Assembly: GCA_009911365.1 (NCBI GenBank)
Contig: QXXF01000004.1
Location: forward strand, 186,001 to 250,000
Source: Clostridiales bacterium
GTDB lineage: Bacteria > Bacillota > Clostridia > Peptostreptococcales > Anaerovoracaceae
DNA: 64,000 nt
Direction: 5' to 3'
Shown: in pieces, positions 34,337 to 43,614 of the stretch
How positions within the stretch are numbered: the stretch's first letter is position 1
Layout of the letters: each line of letters starts with the position of its first letter
Notes under the pieces: model-generated
Database searches by the model: none
The model's input: the letters and a program-made list of their open reading frames with translations, nothing else
Told to the model about the DNA's origin: nothing
Made by a program: the position numbers and the translations under genes

Positions 34337-35533
34337 ATGAGTTTAAATGACACGCCTAGAGCCAACCGGCTGCACATTGGCATTTTTGGCAAAAGAAACA
34401 GTGGCAAATCTTCTTTGATTAACGCCCTGACCGGCCAGGAAATTTCCTTGGTGTCCGACCACCCAGGCACCACCACGGACCCGGTGCTGAAATCCATGGA
34501 ACTGCATCCCATAGGGCCAGTGGTTTTCATAGACACCGCTGGGTTTGATGATGAAGGCGAGCTGGGGACTCTGCGGGTGAAGAAGACACAGGAGATCATT
34601 GCTAAGATAGATGTGGCGATTTTAGTTTTGGATGACGATGATTTCACAGAAGAGAAAAAGTGGCTTTCAGAGCTGCAAGAAAAAGAAATCCCTGTGATCG
34701 GAGTCTTGGGGAAGGCGGATGAACGTGAAAATCTCGGCCACTTCTTGGAGATTGCCGAAAAAGAGTTAGGCATCGCACCGATCCTGGTGAGTGCTCTGCG
34801 GGGCGAGGGCTTGCCGCTAGTGAAGAAAGCTCTGGAAAGCACTGTGCCAGAGGATTTCCAGAGGCAAAAGATCCTGGGCGACTTAGTGGATGAGGGCGAG
34901 TTGGTGCTGTTAGTGATGCCTCAGGACATCCAAGCGCCAAAAGGCCGTTTGATTTTACCCCAGGTACAGACCATCCGAGAACTGCTGGACAATCGCTGCA
35001 CTACCGTGTGTACCACAGCGGATCGCTTTTCCCATAGCCTCGGATTATTAGGTCAGCCGCCTGCCCTGATTGTCACTGATTCCCAATGTTTCCGTCAGGT
35101 GTACGGGGAAAAGCCAGCTGAAAGTCAGCTTACCTCGTTTTCTGTGCTGTTTGCTGCCTACAAAGGGGACATCCATGCTTTTGTGGAAGGCGCACGAGCC
35201 ATCGATGGGTTGAACGCTTCTTCCCATGTGCTGATTGCGGAGGCCTGCACTCATGCGCCGCTGGAAGAAGACATCGGCAGGGTGAAGATCCCTCGGATGC
35301 TGAAAAAACGCTATGGACAGGAGCTGCGGATCAGCCTGGTGGCGGGAAACGATTTTCCACAGGACTTGTCGCCTTATGATTTGATCATCCACTGCGGCGG
35401 CTGTATGTTCAACCGCAGGCATGTCCTTTCCCGGGTGGCCGCCGCAGAAGCTGCGGGCGTTCCCATCACAAATTACGGCATTACCATGGCGAAGCTCAGC
35501 GGGATCCTGGATGATATTCGGATACCGGAGTGA
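34337..35533 (+). CDS. hydF: [FeFe]-hydrogenase maturation GTPase HydF
   Basis: Scaffold that assembles and delivers the diiron subcluster. The 398-residue protein has a GTPase domain (GKRNSGKSSL at 18-27, DHPGTTTDPV, DTAGFDD, GKAD) and the C-terminal iron-sulfur ligands in EACTHAPLEEDIG and HCGGCMFNRR. GGAGG stands before the ATG at 34337; an upstream TTG is not needed. Last gene of the operon, followed by a strong hairpin. Confidence 0.96.
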   Translation: MSLNDTPRANRLHIGIFGKRNSGKSSLINALTGQEISLVSDHPGTTTDPVLKSMELHPIGPVVFIDTAGFDDEGELGTLRVKKTQEIIAKIDVAILVLDDDDFTEEKKWLSELQEKEIPVIGVLGKADERENLGHFLEIAEKELGIAPILVSALRGEGLPLVKKALESTVPEDFQRQKILGDLVDEGELVLLVMPQDIQAPKGRLILPQVQTIRELLDNRCTTVCTTADRFSHSLGLLGQPPALIVTDSQCFRQVYGEKPAESQLTSFSVLFAAYKGDIHAFVEGARAIDGLNASSHVLIAEACTHAPLEEDIGRVKIPRMLKKRYGQELRISLVAGNDFPQDLSPYDLIIHCGGCMFNRRHVLSRVAAAEAAGVPITNYGITMAKLSGILDDIRIPE

Positions 35534-35594
35534 AAGAGCGGGCATATCGTTTCAGTGATTCTTACGAGGGGGCTTTCTACGATACTTAAAAGGA

Positions 35595-35630
35595 AATGGA
35601 CCGAAAACAAAATCCTGTTTCCGGTCCATT
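35595..35630. terminator. Bidirectional terminator between hydF and agrB
   Basis: AATGGACCG (35595-35603) pairs with CGGTCCATT (35622-35630), extended inward by AAACA/TGTTT. T-rich tracts flank it on both strands (TTTCC TTTT on the lower strand), fitting the convergent genes. Confidence 0.65.
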
Positions 35631-35733
35631 GATTTGCATTTGTTTATATAATCTGTCACGTTTTAAAAACGGGCATCTACGATGGTTCCAAAATAATGAG
35701 AGTATTTAGAGAAAAACGGGTCTATTCTTTGCG

Positions 35734-36315
35734 TTAATTTTTTATTTCCGTCCTATGAGGGATTAGCATTGGCAAGATTACCATGATACTGCAACATCCT
35801 ATGGCAACCGCAAGGCAACTAGCCACTTTTACGGAATAGAATGTGAGCGCCATCGCAACTATGCCTTCCAAAAGCAAAATCCTCCGAGCCTTTTCCCCGT
35901 ACCAAACCTTTTCTTGATCAAGAAGAGGTTTGTTCTCGCTGGCCACCGGTGCTTTGATGAAAACAATTACCGAAGCCACCACTGTCAAGATCAATACAGC
36001 GGTTACGGAGAAGGTCGCATGCTTTAGAAGTCCCAAGACGCATACAACCAGCAGGCATGACAGGAAATAACACCTTCCTGGGGTCTTTGCGTGATATCCT
36101 CCCGCAAAACGCCGTAGAGGGATATATGTCGCAGAGAATAGAATGGTCTGCCAGAGCATACCAAACAATATTCCAATTATAATGGAACTTATGATGTTCA
36201 TAAGGAACCGATAAAGCCCGCTGATGCCAAAGCGGTAAACCTCTTTTTCAGATTCCTCTATGATCCCATTTTTGACCAGAATTTCTACTGAATTTTTTGT
36301 CAGCAAATCTATCAT
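35734..36315 (-). CDS. agrB: AgrB peptide-processing membrane protease
   Basis: Cleaves and cyclises the AgrD precursor in the membrane. The 193-residue protein has the AgrB core RRFAGGYHAKTPGRCYFLS (catalytic His and Cys) and four to five hydrophobic segments. It overlaps agrD by the ATGA junction, so both are translated together. The whole agr set lies on this strand. Confidence 0.93.
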   Translation of the reverse strand: MIDLLTKNSVEILVKNGIIEESEKEVYRFGISGLYRFLMNIISSIIIGILFGMLWQTILFSATYIPLRRFAGGYHAKTPGRCYFLSCLLVVCVLGLLKHATFSVTAVLILTVVASVIVFIKAPVASENKPLLDQEKVWYGEKARRILLLEGIVAMALTFYSVKVASCLAVAIGCCSIMVILPMLIPHRTEIKN

Positions 36316-36458
36316 TTTACCTTACTCAGTTTTTTTGCGCATTCAGGCACAGGTTCCTGATAAACATAATATCTGCAAGTTGAGTTTACATCCTGTGAAG
36401 CTGAAGCTAGTGCTGCTTTTGCGAGTAATTTTTCCATTTTTGTTAATACTTTTTTCAT
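36312..36458 (-). CDS. agrD: AgrD cyclic-peptide autoinducer precursor
   Basis: A 48-residue precursor directly before agrB. It has an amphipathic N-terminus (MKKVLTKMEKLLAKAALAS), a core NSTCRYYVYQ, and a C-terminal acidic-proline recognition part EPVPECAKKLSKVK. By analogy with Listeria AgrD (CFMFV followed by YEPKTP), the ring would be CRYYV closed by a thiolactone, perhaps with short N-terminal extension ST. GAGGTG stands six bases before the ATG. The exact cleavage sites are inference. The second Cys in the recognition part is unusual. Confidence 0.9.
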   Translation of the reverse strand: MKKVLTKMEKLLAKAALASASQDVNSTCRYYVYQEPVPECAKKLSKVK

Positions 36459-36514
36459 TTTTTCACCTCATTTTTTGACTTTTAGTTTGTTTTTTCTATA
36501 AGTTTTACAACTTA

Positions 36515-36520
36515 ATTATA
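36515..36520 (-). promoter_or_regulatory. -10 element of the agrDB promoter
   Basis: On the lower strand a perfect TATAAT lies about 57 bases before agrD. The hexamer 17 bases upstream of it (AGAATT) is far from consensus, as expected for a promoter that needs activation by AgrA. GGTTGTAAG-like sequence near 36545-36554 is a possible LytTR site. Confidence 0.5.
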
Positions 36521-36590
36521 CAAGATATTTTGCAGGAAATTCTCTGGTTGTAAGAATTCCTATGATTTCATGTAGAAATTAAAAAAGAAT

Positions 36591-36613
36591 GTCATAAAAT
36601 GTAAATTTATGAC
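36591..36613. promoter_or_regulatory. Perfect inverted repeat between agrC and agrD
   Basis: GTCATAAA (36591-36598), seven bases, TTTATGAC (36606-36613). On the lower strand it is followed by ATTCTTTTTT, so it could be a weak terminator after agrC or a regulator site. Confidence 0.45.
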
Positions 36614-36643
36614 GTGTACAAGGTGATTCCCTATTTGCTAATT

Positions 36644-37918
36644 CTAGGATTCAATGAACATGACCAATTTGACCATGAACAGTTCTTCTGTATAGTCGAT
36701 TTCCATTTGACCATGATATGTTTCGACCACTCGCTGTACATTCTTTAATCCAATTCCATGCCCGTCTTTTTTGAATTTCGTTGTTTGAAAGCTGTTCCCA
36801 AATTTGCGGACAGCTCCATTATACGAATTTGTGATTTCAATCAATAAAGCACCGGGTTCCTGACGCATGGTAACGGCCAACAGCGGAGGTTTCTGCTTGC
36901 AAAGACTTAGGGCCTTTATAGCGTTATCTAAAAGGTTCCCTAAAACAATGCTCATATCTTTGGGAGCGATGGGAATGTTTTTAGAGATTTTGAGATTCGT
37001 TTTCACATTCGCTCCGCATAAGGACGCTTCATTCAATTTCATGTTCAGGAAACCGTCAATGATAGGATTTCCAGTGGTTATGAGTTTCTGCTGCGTTTCG
37101 GCTAGGGGCATTAAACTGTGAATATAATTTTTTATTTCCCCACAATCATCTTGTTCTGCTAGCTGATCTAACACAAGAAAATGATTTTTGATATCGTGTC
37201 TTAATGAGGTGATCCTCTCCTCTGAATCTTGCAATAAGCCCATTTGACTCTCATAAGCTTGATTCTGTTGCTCTAAAAGGGCAAGGGTCAGTTGCACGCG
37301 ATACATTTTATGCACGCGGTTCAAAAGAAAAAAGAGAAAAACATTGATCAGAATCATGCTGATGCCGCCGATCAGAACAGTGATTTCATCTTTACAATCA
37401 TCTAGTACTATAACAGAAACGAACAGGCTGCAGACAGGAATCACCACGACTGCGGCCCATTCTAAAAAAGCAAATTCTTCTCCGTATTTTAAGTCGATCG
37501 CTTTTTGCAGTAATAGTACGAGCATAAAAAACAATAGATTTGTGGACAGAATGCAAATCAGATCAATATGTTCGATATGCAAGCTGCTCAGATAATAATA
37601 TACGGCATTTTCACAGACAATGCTCATGGTGATGATCAGGAGCACCGCACAGATCCGATGTTTCCATTGCCCGCTATAAGTCCAGGCGACCAGTACACAA
37701 CCAGCAATATTTGTAACAAGAATTATATTTGGAGGCCAGTGGAAATAAAAGGCCGCTATGCTATTGAGCAGGTAATAAAAGCCATAGCATGAAAATCTAG
37801 CCCATTTTCTCTTTGTAGAAGCACCCGTATCAAAAAAGATCGAAAAAAAGCGGCTGATAATATACATGCTGAACAAATTGCCAGCCAAGCACATGAACAA
37901 TTCTATATTGAAACGCAT
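36644..37918 (-). CDS. agrC: AgrC-type sensor histidine kinase
   Basis: Receptor for the AgrD-derived peptide. The 424-residue protein has about six hydrophobic segments in residues 1-215, then a HPK10-type dimerisation region with SLRHDIKNHFLVL (phospho-His) and a GHKL ATPase end with LGNLLDNAIKAL and DGHGIGLKNVQRVVE. It follows agrA by eight bases on the same strand. The order agrA-agrC-(gap)-agrD-agrB differs from the S. aureus BDCA order. Confidence 0.93.
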   Translation of the reverse strand: MRFNIELFMCLAGNLFSMYIISRFFSIFFDTGASTKRKWARFSCYGFYYLLNSIAAFYFHWPPNIILVTNIAGCVLVAWTYSGQWKHRICAVLLIITMSIVCENAVYYYLSSLHIEHIDLICILSTNLLFFMLVLLLQKAIDLKYGEEFAFLEWAAVVVIPVCSLFVSVIVLDDCKDEITVLIGGISMILINVFLFFLLNRVHKMYRVQLTLALLEQQNQAYESQMGLLQDSEERITSLRHDIKNHFLVLDQLAEQDDCGEIKNYIHSLMPLAETQQKLITTGNPIIDGFLNMKLNEASLCGANVKTNLKISKNIPIAPKDMSIVLGNLLDNAIKALSLCKQKPPLLAVTMRQEPGALLIEITNSYNGAVRKFGNSFQTTKFKKDGHGIGLKNVQRVVETYHGQMEIDYTEELFMVKLVMFIES

Positions 37919-37926
37919 TTCCTTCC

Positions 37927-38628
37927 TTACCTTTCGCTTTGAAATAAAAATCTGCCCACGCTTTTCCGGTAGGCTTGGCTGACTGGCAGCGAAATCATTC
38001 CTGTTAAAAGGATTTCTTCGGATTTCCAGTAGGTGACATACATGCGGTTTACTAGATAAGAGTGATGGATTCTGACGAAATTTGGCGGCACCTTTTTTGC
38101 CAGTGCATTTATCCGTCCATAAGATTCCTTTGTTCCATATTTGGTATGGATTTGGATTTTGCGATTGCTGCTTTCAAAGTACAAAATATCCCCATATGGG
38201 ATACGGAAGTATTCTTTCCCAAATTTGAACTCAAAGAAAGAATCATACATTTCAGATAACCTCATGGCCCGCTCCACATTCTCTATGACTGCTTTCCCTG
38301 AAATTGGTTTTACTAAGAAATTCATTGGACGCACAGCGAATAATTCCATTGCGTATGCTTGTTTAGCTGAAATATAGACAATGTGCGTTCTTTCGTTTTC
38401 CAACTCTGTTCGTATTTTATTTCCCAGATCCACGCCATTCATGAATGGCAGTTCGATGTCTAAGAATATCAAGTCGTAATGCTGGCCATTGGACAATGCG
38501 TCATATAATTTTTCTCCACTGTAGAACACATCAGCTTTTATTGATTCGTTTTCTATGTAAGGTTCCAGAGTCCGCTCTAACTGGGCGCATAGAATCTCAT
38601 CATCATCACAAATGGCAACGCAAAACAT
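37927..38628 (-). CDS. agrA: AgrA-type response regulator (LytTR)
   Basis: The 233-residue protein has a receiver domain (AICDDDEILC, LIFLDIELPFMNG with the phospho-Asp, YISAK, KPIS) and a LytTR DNA-binding domain (YFRIPYGDILYFES, FVRIHHSYLVN). It should activate agrDB when AgrC senses the peptide. First gene of the leftward agr cluster. Confidence 0.93.
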   Translation of the reverse strand: MFCVAICDDDEILCAQLERTLEPYIENESIKADVFYSGEKLYDALSNGQHYDLIFLDIELPFMNGVDLGNKIRTELENERTHIVYISAKQAYAMELFAVRPMNFLVKPISGKAVIENVERAMRLSEMYDSFFEFKFGKEYFRIPYGDILYFESSNRKIQIHTKYGTKESYGRINALAKKVPPNFVRIHHSYLVNRMYVTYWKSEEILLTGMISLPVSQAYRKSVGRFLFQSER

Positions 38629-38744
38629 AGATCTGCCTCCTTTCTAGTCTCTTCTTTTTGTACATGATTTTATGAATTTGCGCTGAGAGCACAATAAGAT
38701 TTGTGGTTTCATGAACACGGTCTTGCGGCAGCGTTGTATTGATT

Positions 38745-38781
38745 CAAAAAACGCAGGGCTTCTTTCTTAAAGTCCTGCGTT
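38745..38781 (-). terminator. Terminator of the tRNA-Val transcript
   Basis: On the lower strand AACGCAGG pairs with CCTGCGTT (38774-38781 and 38750-38757), followed by TTTT. Confidence 0.8.
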
Positions 38782-38791
38782 CCCTGTTTTA

Positions 38792-38867
38792 TGGTGATCT
38801 GTGGCGGGCTCGAACCGCCGACCTTCTGGTTGTCACCCAGACGCTCTCCCAGCTGAGCTAACAAATC
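38792..38867 (-). tRNA. tRNA-Val (anticodon GAC)
   Basis: A 76-base cloverleaf on the lower strand: acceptor GATTTGT/ACAGATC with one G-U pair, D arm with AGCTGGGAGA, anticodon stem TCTGG/CCAGA with loop GTGACAA (anticodon GAC), T arm GGCGG-TTCGAGC-CCGCC, and encoded CCA. It stands alone, with a terminator after it. Confidence 0.95.
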
Positions 38868-39378
38868 AAATGAATTTGACTGTTATAGTGTACCATAAAC
38901 CGGACGTGGCTGGCAAGACGCTGAGAGGAAAAAGTGAAAGATTTTCTAGGCGTTTTCAGAGTCTTTGAAAGCTGTGGCGTTCCTTATTCCCATGGTCTTC
39001 GGGTTTTCGCCCTGTTGACCTTTATTGGTGCTCCCTGTCAGATGGGCGGGATTTCAGGGGGAAGTGGAAATAGGAGAGTGTTTTCAGGATGCGGAATGTG
39101 GGGAAAGCAGGGAAGAACCTTTTGTGAGTCGTCCGGTCGTCGTGGTCGTCGTCGGAGGCCAGGAGTTCGTGGGATCGTTGATTTGGCAAGCCAGGAGGCC
39201 AGAAGGATTTGGCGTGAGACTCCTATGTCGGGATAAGTTCATTGATTAAATAATAGGCTGGGGTTATTGATGGATTGGTTGAAAGGGTGTGAAGAGTCAT
39301 AGGAAATATTTAACGCAGTGGAGCAAAGCCAAGATAGAAAATTCGTTGTTTTTTCATCATGTTTCAATATGGACGCAA

Positions 39379-39407
39379 TTATAAAATGGATAAAAACATG
39401 GTATAAT
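39379..39407 (+). promoter_or_regulatory. Promoter before hairpin 39442-39483
   Basis: TTATAA (39379-39384), 17 bases, TATAAT (39402-39407). The -35 is weak. Confidence 0.45.
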
Positions 39408-39413
39408 CCAATA

Positions 39414-39483
39414 AGGAGTACATGCATATACTCATATAATAAAAATATCTGTGGATGAGCGAAATCCATGAAAGATATTTTTT
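39414..39483 (+). ncRNA. Candidate short RNA or attenuated leader
   Basis: From the start site predicted by the TATAAT at 39402, a transcript of about 70 bases would end at a hairpin, AAAATATCT (39442-39450) with AGATATTTT (39473-39481), inner GGAT/ATCC, and a T run. It lies about 150 bases before the LRR relic and could be its leader. No known RNA family was recognised. Confidence 0.35.
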
Positions 39484-39629
39484 GAAGGTGAACATGTGGC
39501 TGCCCATGTTCAGACTCGTTTGCCGCTATGAACAAAAAGGAGGCGGTACGGAAAACAGCATCTATGAAAAGGACAGAATCAAAAGGTAGAATTGGAAAGG
39601 ATATTCAGAACAATGAAAGGAGAAAAAAA

Positions 39630-41329
39630 GTGAAACAGTTAACGGAGCGAAAACACGGCACGAGAATCATCGTGTTCGCTTTATTGCTGGTCATGCTGGC
39701 ATGGTTGACCTCCCTTATCAAATCCCAGACAGTGTTAAAACCATAGGGGATTCTGCTTTTTTTGATTGTATCAATTTGACCAGCATTAGCATTCCAAACA
39801 ATGTTACTTTCATAGGGATGCAGGCTTTTGGATATAAGTACTATGGAGGCGGCAACTTAAAAATTCCAGGCTTCAAAATCTACGGCTATTCCAACGACTC
39901 CGCAGCAGCAAAATACGCAGAGGAAAACAGCTTCGAGTACATCCTTGTAAGTGACGATAAGGATAGGCTTTTCAAGGAAGAAAACGAGAGCACGGAAGTG
40001 GTGGTAACACCGCCTGAGGCTGCCGATATACCAGAGGAGGATCGTATCACGAGCATCACGATCAATCCTGCTTTTAATATGAAAAACAAGGAGGACAATA
40101 ATGTAGAGATAGATCTCTCAAAAATAAAGATTAAAGCGAGCGCAATTTATGACAAGGACGGAATAAAAAGAGCAGAGAAGGCGCTTGGCGAGGTATTGAA
40201 TGGAAACAAGCATTACAACCTTTTGGATTTGACCCTTTTGTATGATGGAAAAGATTTTTCAAATGGTTATGAGGGGCTTGTCAAAGTGATCATTCCGCTT
40301 CCTAAGGGACACAGGGACAAGACATTCTCGTGCTATCGCATATCAGAGACAGGCGATAGAGAACTGATACCCGGTGAACAGACGGAGGACAGCTATATCA
40401 TTTATCTTGAACATTTTAGCGTGTATGCGCTAGTAGCTGCGGAACAAGGAGAAGAACACACCCATAATTACAGTGCGGATTGGAAGTCGGATGCTGCTGG
40501 ACATTGGAAAGAGTGCGCGACATGTAGAAACAAAACAGAAGAAAGCATCCATATGCAAGATGCGGGAACTGTAACAAAAGCGGCGACCAAGACGGAGCCG
40601 GGAATAAAGACATATAAGTGCAGTATTTGTGGGCATGCCATAAAAACAGAAGAAATCGCAAAGCTGCCTGCAGATGGAAAACTAATAAACAAAAAAATAT
40701 CTGCTGCAGCTAAAGTCACAAAAAAGCAAAAAAAGAAAAATGGGGTCATTTTAAACAAAAAAGTTTCCTCCAAGATAAGCGGCAATTCTTTGACTGTGAC
40801 ATGGAATAAACTGAAAAATGCGGATGGGTATGATATTTATGCCACTCCGTGCGATGATAACTTCAAAAAGATAACGTTATCTGTCGGGAAAAACAAGACA
40901 TCCGCTGCCATACGCAAAATAAATGGAAAAAGGATTACCAAGAAAAAACCTTATAAAGTAAAGGTCAAAGCTTACCGGTTATTGTCAAACGGCAAAAAAC
41001 AGTATCTTGGCGTATCCGCTACCATGCACGTTATAGGAAGCCTGAATAAGACGACAACAAATGCTAAAAATATAAGCCTTAAGAAAAAAGCATATGTTTT
41101 AAAGAAAGGCAAATCGGCTCAAATCCGTGCCACCATCATAAAGGAAGATAAGAAAAAAAGGTTGCTTTCACAAGGGCATGGGGCAAGGTTAAGCTATGCA
41201 TCATCTAATGATGCGATAGCGACAGTAACCGCAACAGGAAAGATCAAGGCGAAAAAACGTGGGGAATGTATCATCTACGTGCGTGCCTTAAATGGAGTCA
41301 GCAAGAAGATTAAGGTCACTGTAAATTAG
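39630..41329 (+). pseudogene. BspA-like surface LRR protein, frameshifted by deletion
   Basis: AAAGGAG (39616-39622) and GTG 39630 start a signal peptide (KQLTERKHGTRIIVFALLLVMLAWLT) in one frame that stops at 39746. Another frame, open from about 39701 to 41329, carries the mature part: one LRR_5 repeat (IPDSVKTIGDSAFFDCINLTS), GYSNDSAAAKYAEENSF, a long linker, a paired-Cys region (CATCRNK, CSICGHA) common in clostridial surface proteins, and a C-terminal Ig-like domain (YASSNDAIATVTATGKI). Most BspA proteins have many LRR units; here a deletion seems to have joined the signal peptide to the last unit out of frame near 39700. Confidence 0.7.
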
Positions 41330-41762
41330 TCCGTGTCCTTGGTAAACGATGAAAATAGGTCCCAATCCGAAGGATTGAGCAAGAAGACCAAGGTAAAATT
41401 AGACTTACCGCAAAACCGTATACAATATAATAAAGAAATTTTATGAAGCGGCAAGCACGTTAGAACAGGAAACGTGCTTGCTGTTTTTCTTGTAACAAAC
41501 AAGGGATATCCACAGTCCATATGTCAATTCCCGTTCAGGCAGGCTTGAAAGCAGCCTGTTTCTATGGTATGACGAAAGAAATACAACGTGAATCTATTCT
41601 GTCCAATTTGTAAAACAGAATTCACGAAGTCCGTAGGGATTTTCAGAGAAGATCGGATTGGCTACCATGCCGATTACTTCATCTATCCATGAGAATGCTT
41701 CATTCTGCGATTGAGCAAATCATACATTTATAGTATAATCGTGCTACGAGAGTGGCAATTGA
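41330..41762. other. Intergenic region with terminator
   Basis: About 430 bases, no gene seen except that the truncated acetyltransferase begins at its right edge. Holds the terminator at 41451-41488 and a TATAAT-like stretch near 41733-41740. Confidence 0.4.
41451..41488 (+). terminator. Terminator after the LRR relic
   Basis: GCAAGCACGTT (41451-41461) pairs perfectly with AACGTGCTTGC (41471-41481), then GTTTTT. Confidence 0.8.
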
Positions 41763-42119
41763 AATCATTTTATTTCCAAGGAATATTGGACAGGAAATTA
41801 TTCGATAACAAAGAATTTGTTGCCACAGACAGAATCATACGTATATGTGAACGATAAGACCAATGAAATCCAAGGGTTCATCGGATTAATTGACAATTAT
41901 ATCGCAGGCATTTTTGTTAGTGCGGCCGTACAATCATGCGGTATTAGAAAACAATTATTGAATTATGCGAAAGAAAACAAATCTCATATGAGTTTAAGCG
42001 TTTATCAAAAAAATACTCGTGCGGTACAGTTTTATCAAAGAGAAGCATTCAAGATTCAATCGGAAAAAGTTGATGAAAATACTGGCGAAAAAGAGTTCAT
42101 CATGACATGGATTAGATAG
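41763..42119 (+). pseudogene. GNAT acetyltransferase, 5'-truncated
   Basis: The frame from 41763 (NHFISKEYWTGNYS, LLPQTESYVYV, GFIGLIDNYIAGIFV, LSVYQKNTRAVQFYQ, KEFIMTWI) matches the last three quarters of small GNAT acetyltransferases. The N-terminal about 30 residues are missing: a stop lies directly upstream and no start with a ribosome site is found. In the acetyl-CoA loop, QSCGIRKQLL keeps most of the Q-x-x-G-x-G/A pattern, with R in place of the second G. Probably inactive. Confidence 0.6.
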
Positions 42120-42153
42120 ACGATTTTAATCCAGAGAAAAGGCAGCTGCTGTA

Positions 42154-43614
42154 CTAGTCCTGCCTCATGGAAGGATTTAGATATGAGCTGTCAAATCGCT
42201 GGATGACAACATTTCCATCGCCAGCGGAACTGATTTTCCTTGTGGTTCGCACTTCCAAAGTATCACTGGAGGAGTTCAATACCTTTGTTTCAACTTTTAC
42301 CGATGACTCTTCTGTCTTTGTTCCCCAGATGGATACGGTTAATCGGCTATTGGCATAAGTCACTTGTAACGCAATGGGATATTTTTTGTTGTTAACAATG
42401 CGGAAGTCCAAGCCTCCCCAAGCCACAGCAGCATCCATGCCGGGTTCCGCGTAGCTGGAAACGTAATTATGGCACCAGCGTTCGGGAATATCCAGGCCAG
42501 CATATAAGGCAGGTATAAAAAGGGTGGTGGAAACCTGGCAGATGCCTCCACCATATGCCTGAATGATATTTTTTCCCTGTATTGCGTTTGCCTTACGAAA
42601 ACCGGTCTCCGCTGTCTGTTCCCCTACGGTATCGTTAAAGGAGAACTCTTCCCCGCTGAGAAGGACCGTTCCGTTGCATTTTGCCGCAGCCAGCCGTATG
42701 TTCGCGATTCGGTTTGCGCTTCCGCCTACTTTAGTGGTATGCGTCGCAAGAAGATCTTTGCATAAATTTTTTTCCATATCGGACGTTGTGATTGCCGGTT
42801 CCGTACAGATTAAATCTATGACTGCGGTGCTGCCTTCCTTGGCTTCCTCAAGAATTTTTTTGGCCGCCGCCTTATCAAAGTCAACCCCGGTTACTGATTT
42901 TACGATTTGGTATCCATTCTTTGGATCCAATGTGGCATCAGCAGCCTCTGTATGTAGTTTCCGATAGACGGTATCGATATCTACCGGTTTTACGGAACCA
43001 GGAGTCATGGGACAGGCAACTGGGGTGTCATAATCTCCTTCATCAAGGGCGGAGAGAATCTCCTTCATCAGAGCGGCCTCATCTGTAGATGCGCCGGCAG
43101 TTCCCATGGTGAAAATCAATTGGTCGTTTTTCTTTTGATAAGTGGTTTGGATCGTGGTGTCAAGATCTGGCAGCCCGGAAGCTTTGATTTTTTGATGCAG
43201 GGCATTGGGATCCGTCACGGTTGGAAAATTGGTAATATGAAGACCAATCAGAGCGTTCCAAAGCCGGAACAATCCTCTTGCTAGAAATGGTCCGTTACTG
43301 CCGTAAATCGCCTGATCTGCCAGGTTTGCACAGTCTATGTCAGACAACAACTCTCCCAATGCGAGGGTATAAGACTTTTCCCCAGCTGTGATGGTAAGCT
43401 CGGCTTCTGCATGGCGGGCAGCAGTGTCTGCCTCCAACGCAGCGACAGCCTCATCTAATGACATATTGTCAAGTGAAACCCCGTTTACAGTTGTATTGGG
43501 CATTATGCGTTCCGGATTTACCCCAGCGCATAGCATCAGATAGGCGGCAGCTAGAATCAATACTACAATGACAGCAAAAAAAGCACCGTGTTTTTCTTGT
43601 TCTTTTTTCTTCAT
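42154..43614 (-). CDS. VanW-family protein with peptidoglycan-binding-like region
   Basis: Membrane-anchored extracellular protein of 486 residues. One N-terminal helix (FFAVIVVLILAAAYLMLC), a PG_binding_4-like region (about 45-300), then the VanW domain with FNDTVGEQTAETGFRKAN, AYGGGICQVSTTLF, ERWCHNYVSSYAEPGMDAAVAWG and a G5-like end. VanW proteins were named from vancomycin-resistance clusters but their role is unclear. I start at ATG 43614. A decayed copy lies at 60875-61903, with matching flanks; see findings. Confidence 0.85.
   Translation of the reverse strand: MKKKEQEKHGAFFAVIVVLILAAAYLMLCAGVNPERIMPNTTVNGVSLDNMSLDEAVAALEADTAARHAEAELTITAGEKSYTLALGELLSDIDCANLADQAIYGSNGPFLARGLFRLWNALIGLHITNFPTVTDPNALHQKIKASGLPDLDTTIQTTYQKKNDQLIFTMGTAGASTDEAALMKEILSALDEGDYDTPVACPMTPGSVKPVDIDTVYRKLHTEAADATLDPKNGYQIVKSVTGVDFDKAAAKKILEEAKEGSTAVIDLICTEPAITTSDMEKNLCKDLLATHTTKVGGSANRIANIRLAAAKCNGTVLLSGEEFSFNDTVGEQTAETGFRKANAIQGKNIIQAYGGGICQVSTTLFIPALYAGLDIPERWCHNYVSSYAEPGMDAAVAWGGLDFRIVNNKKYPIALQVTYANSRLTVSIWGTKTEESSVKVETKVLNSSSDTLEVRTTRKISSAGDGNVVIQRFDSSYLNPSMRQD

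Larger units (their letters stand above)
38868..39629. other. Long gap before the broken LRR gene; short RNA-like unit
   Basis: About 760 bases with no convincing gene; the G-rich stretch 38934-39249 has open frames but no ribosome site and odd composition (runs of R and V). Toward the right are a promoter-like pair (39379-39407), a terminator-like hairpin (39442-39483) and a perfect inverted repeat TGAACATG/CATGTTCA (39489-39512). Confidence 0.45.

Noticed and set aside
38934-39249. Two overlapping rightward frames in a G-rich stretch
   Set aside because: No ribosome site, runs of R/G/V from low-complexity DNA, no recognisable fold.
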